Of a stretch of DNA of 33,445 nt, positions 30,902 through 33,445 are shown one piece after another (within the stretch, counting starts at the first letter, position 1; each line of letters begins with the position of its first letter). Origin of the DNA: Planctomycetota bacterium (GTDB lineage Bacteria > Planctomycetota > MHYJ01 > JACPRB01); assembly GCA_016209705.1 (NCBI GenBank), contig JACQVR010000126.1:1-33445 (forward strand), given 5' to 3'. The position numbers and the translations under genes were made by a program. The notes under the pieces were generated by a model, which worked only from the letters and a program-made list of their open reading frames with translations, searched no databases and was not told the origin of the DNA.

Positions 30902-33265
30902 TCAAGCGGGTGGGTGAACCCGTGCTTGGCCGTTCGCGATCACCTCGACCCCGTCCTGGTTGACCGTAACAAAGGATAGCATCGTCCGATCGAGAAAAGC
31001 TCCCCGGGTCGTCAGCCGGTCGCCGGGGAGGACCGGCTTGCGAAACCGCACCGAAAGCTCCTCCAGTCGGGTAGCATCCCCACCGAGCGCCTCCTCCACG
31101 ACCGCCTGGCCCGCGAAAGCCATCGTGCAAAGTCCCTGGAGGATTATGCCCGGCAAGCCTGCCGCTCGCGCCGCGGCGGGATCAATATGGATCGGGTTGA
31201 AATCCCCGGAAGCCTCCGCGTACCGGACCGGTTGATCCGCGCGCACCGCGACCGTTCGCGAGAACTCCCCCTTGAGCTCGGCTCCCGACTCGACCGGTTT
31301 CTTCGAGGAGCCCGATCGGAAGAAGAGGGAGGATCGTAACTCGACGACCGGCTCCCCCTCTCGATACAGGATCTGGTCGACGTGGAGGATCTGCCCCGTC
31401 TCCTTCTCTTCGATGCCGGCGATCTCGGCGCGGGGCACAAGCAGATCCCAGGGCCGCAGTGGGCGGCGGAACTGGATCCTCTGTTCTCCGTGGACCATCC
31501 GGCTCAGGTCGCCCCCGTGGTCGTCCGTCAGAACCTGCTCGAAGAGCTCATTGACCAGGGTCACCGGAAAGACCGGCGGCACGGCCATCCCCTCCCGGAA
31601 GCGCGGGTTGGGGTCGTCCGTCGCCGCGGCGTACTGCCGTATCGTCTCGGGACGGATCCACACCGCCGAAGCGCGGTATTTCTTGCCCGCAAGTTCCGGT
31701 CTCAAACCTTCCCGCTTCGGAGCGGCCGCGGGAGCGGGACGCTTCCAGTCAAAGAACTGCACCAGTTTGAGCAGGGCCATCGGATTGGTAGCCTTGATCG
31801 TCCCGCTCGAACGCGCTCGGGAGAGGTCGAGCCGGCCGGTGAACAGGTCGGCCAGCACGGCTGGCGCACCCGTGATCAGGCACGTGGGCGCAGGATCTCG
31901 TCCGGTCGAAACAGCGCAGGTCTTGTTCTGGATCGTCACCGTCCAGCCCTTCGTCCCTTCGACGTCAAAGGCGAACTTGCCGTTCCAGGCGCTCGCCTTG
32001 TCCGGCAGGAAGATCTCGGGAAGTCGCCGGAATGAACTCTCCAGATCGATTTCGGAAACGGCCCCGGAGGCCTCGGCGGCGGCCCGGGCCCGGTCGAAAT
32101 CGAAAACCTTCGAGAACTTCATCATGTCTTGGAGGTTGTCCGCCTTGATCTTTCCTGCCATGAACGCCTTGACCCCGGACGTCTTGCCCTCGATCATATC
32201 GGCCAGCGTCGCGGCCGATACCCGGACCTTGCACGTCGGTGTGCCGTGTGTCCCGACCCGGATCGTCACCTTCCCGTCTTCCACGGTGATGGTGTGGTCG
32301 TCGGCGCCGTCGATGAAATACTGGAAGTTGGCCTTCCAGCCCCCCGCCTTTTCGGGCGTGAAGGCCTTTGCCATGAGCTGGAACGCCTTTAGGATGCGTT
32401 CGCGGTTCAAATCTCCCGCCGCCGGCACCGGCGCGGCCTCGGCTGAGATCTTGTCCAGGGAGCGGCCGATTTCTTCCGGCGTCCAGTCCGTGTCCTTCCG
32501 GATCCCTTCCGTCGCGACCGTCTTGTACTCGAAGAGCTGCCGGCCGTGGATCCCAAAGATCCTCCCGTTCACTTCGGCGGCAAGGTCGCTAGCCAGGAAA
32601 ATGACCATCGGACTGACCAGCTCCGCCTTGTACTCCTCGGGAACCGTCTCGAGGTCATCGGTCATCCGCGTCCGGGCGATGGGAGCGATGGCGTTGACGG
32701 TGATGCCGTGCTTGCCGAGCTCTTCAGCCCAGACCCGCGTCAGCCCCGCGATCCCGGCCTTGGCCGCGGCGTAGTTTGACTGCCCGAAGTTCCCCTTAAG
32801 GCCCGCGATCGAGGTCGTATTGATGATCCTTCCCTTGACGCCGGCCTCCTTCATGAACCGGGCGGCGGCCCGTCCACAGTAGAAGGTTCCGTCCAGGTGC
32901 ACCGACAGGACGGCTCGCCACATGTCGTCATCCATCTTGATCAGCGTCTTGTCCCTGAGGATCCCCGCGTTGTTGACCAGGATGTCTAGCCGCCCGAAGG
33001 CGTCCAGCGCGGTCCGGACGATTCTCTCGGCGGAGGCGGGCTCGGCAACCGAGTCGTAGCTGGCCGCCGCCTCGCCGCCGGTCCGGCGGATCTCCTCGAC
33101 GACGCCGTCGGCCATCGCCCGACCCGACCCTGTCCCGTCGCGCGCGCCGCCGACGTCGTTCACCACCACCTTCACCCCCTGCGCGGCCAGCGCCAGGGCG
33201 TGCTGCCGTCCGAGACCGCCGCCTGCGCCGGTGACGATCGCCACTTTACCCTTCAAGAGAGCCAT
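30902..33265 (-). CDS. Multifunctional beta-oxidation protein: SDR, two SCP2 domains, MaoC-type hydratase
   Basis: The 787-aa product combines a 3-hydroxyacyl-CoA dehydrogenase of the SDR type (1-245; GAGGGLG at 13-19, NNAG 98-101, S152, Y165, K169), two SCP2 sterol-carrier-type lipid-binding domains (about 290-390 and 412-508), and a C-terminal hot-dog hydratase region (about 530-787) with the hydratase-2 motif YAEASGDFNPIHIDP (D688, H693) and GLCTMAFA. It resembles peroxisomal MFE-2 (HSD17B4), whose usual order is SDR, hydratase, SCP2; here SCP2 is doubled and lies in the middle. The start at 33265 is chosen because AGGGGAGA lies just upstream; an ATG at 33301 is less likely. It follows a thiolase gene, as expected for fatty acid breakdown. 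Confidence 0.9.
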   Translation of the reverse strand: MALLKGKVAIVTGAGGGLGRQHALALAAQGVKVVVNDVGGARDGTGSGRAMADGVVEEIRRTGGEAAASYDSVAEPASAERIVRTALDAFGRLDILVNNAGILRDKTLIKMDDDMWRAVLSVHLDGTFYCGRAAARFMKEAGVKGRIINTTSIAGLKGNFGQSNYAAAKAGIAGLTRVWAEELGKHGITVNAIAPIARTRMTDDLETVPEEYKAELVSPMVIFLASDLAAEVNGRIFGIHGRQLFEYKTVATEGIRKDTDWTPEEIGRSLDKISAEAAPVPAAGDLNRERILKAFQLMAKAFTPEKAGGWKANFQYFIDGADDHTITVEDGKVTIRVGTHGTPTCKVRVSAATLADMIEGKTSGVKAFMAGKIKADNLQDMMKFSKVFDFDRARAAAEASGAVSEIDLESSFRRLPEIFLPDKASAWNGKFAFDVEGTKGWTVTIQNKTCAVSTGRDPAPTCLITGAPAVLADLFTGRLDLSRARSSGTIKATNPMALLKLVQFFDWKRPAPAAAPKREGLRPELAGKKYRASAVWIRPETIRQYAAATDDPNPRFREGMAVPPVFPVTLVNELFEQVLTDDHGGDLSRMVHGEQRIQFRRPLRPWDLLVPRAEIAGIEEKETGQILHVDQILYREGEPVVELRSSLFFRSGSSKKPVESGAELKGEFSRTVAVRADQPVRYAEASGDFNPIHIDPAAARAAGLPGIILQGLCTMAFAGQAVVEEALGGDATRLEELSVRFRKPVLPGDRLTTRGAFLDRTMLSFVTVNQDGVEVIANGQARVHPPA

Positions 33266-33307
33266 CTTATTTCTCCCCTTGAACCATCGGAGCCACGCCA
33301 TGGTCGC

Positions 33308-33445
33308 TCAACAACGCTCGAGGATCGTCGCCGTCGCCTGGCCGAAGCCGATGCACATCACCGTCAGTCCGTATCGGGCCTTGCGGCGGACGAGCTCGTA
33401 GACCATCGTCGTCAGGAGGCGGGCGCCCGTGGCTCCGAGGGGATG
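33308..33445 (-). CDS. Thiolase (acetyl-CoA acetyltransferase), C-terminal fragment
   Basis: Only the last 45 residues are in the window; the 5' part lies beyond position 33445. The fragment begins [18 protein letters not shown], with the active-site His of thiolases, and contains [13 protein letters not shown], where the Cys is the catalytic base of the CxG motif. Thiolases cleave 3-ketoacyl-CoA at the end of each beta-oxidation round. Its stop lies 42 bases before the start of the hydratase fusion gene on the same strand, so the two probably form one operon. Confidence 0.9.
   Translation of the reverse strand, partial: HPLGATGARLLTTMVYELVRRKARYGLTVMCIGFGQATATILERC

Overview
The window is about 33 kb of GC-rich bacterial DNA. 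It looks like a metagenome-derived contig from the PVC superphylum, most likely a Planctomycetota-type lineage. The grounds for this are the style of L11 ([16 protein letters not shown]), L1, NusG and EF-Tu, and a SecE with a long multi-spanning N-terminal extension. This is inference from remembered family sequences; no search was run.

Positions 1-9410, all minus strand, form the classic block tRNA-Tyr, tRNA-Gly, tRNA-Thr, tuf, rpmG, tRNA-Trp, secE, nusG, rplK, rplA, rplJ, rplL, rpoB. The tRNA spacers are packed with long perfect inverted repeats, and several gene gaps carry short tandem arrays of 7-bp units. rpoB ends in an in-frame TAG only 6 bases from the window edge.

Positions 9660-22830 are the most interesting part. 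After a YbaK-type deacylase and a 63-aa protein comes a compact minus-strand operon (18746 to 10626). It encodes a zinc-ribbon protein, an NxrA-type molybdopterin subunit with a Tat signal, a 94-aa protein, an NxrB-type four-cluster iron-sulfur subunit, a TorD-like chaperone, and a lipoprotein that fuses two cytochrome c domains to an ethylbenzene-dehydrogenase-type heme b gamma domain. Together they look like a complete periplasm-facing nitrite oxidoreductase/nitrate reductase of the Nitrospira/anammox type. Its 5' end carries a strong sigma-54 (-24/-12) promoter and two 12-bp palindromes three helical turns apart at about -74 and -106. Next door is a two-component pair: a membrane histidine kinase with a RegB-like GGxxNPF quinone motif and a cysteine-rich PAS region, and an NtrC-type sigma-54 activator. 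The kinase gene also has a -24/-12 site. I infer a quinone-redox-responsive, sigma-54-dependent circuit controlling the Nxr-like complex. A mazEF pair with a truncated mazF lies between the two units.

Positions 22947-33445 are a mixed accessory and metabolic region: a class V aminotransferase/cysteine desulfurase, proC overlapping an arginase gene, a methyltransferase, a quinone-oxidoreductase-like MDR protein, a MacB-type ABC transporter pair, and a beta-oxidation unit (SDR-SCP2-SCP2-hydratase fusion and a thiolase that runs off the window). The arginase gene is split by a 171-bp MITE-like element with terminal inverted repeats and an 8-bp target duplication. A 64-bp scar of a lost SDR gene lies just downstream.
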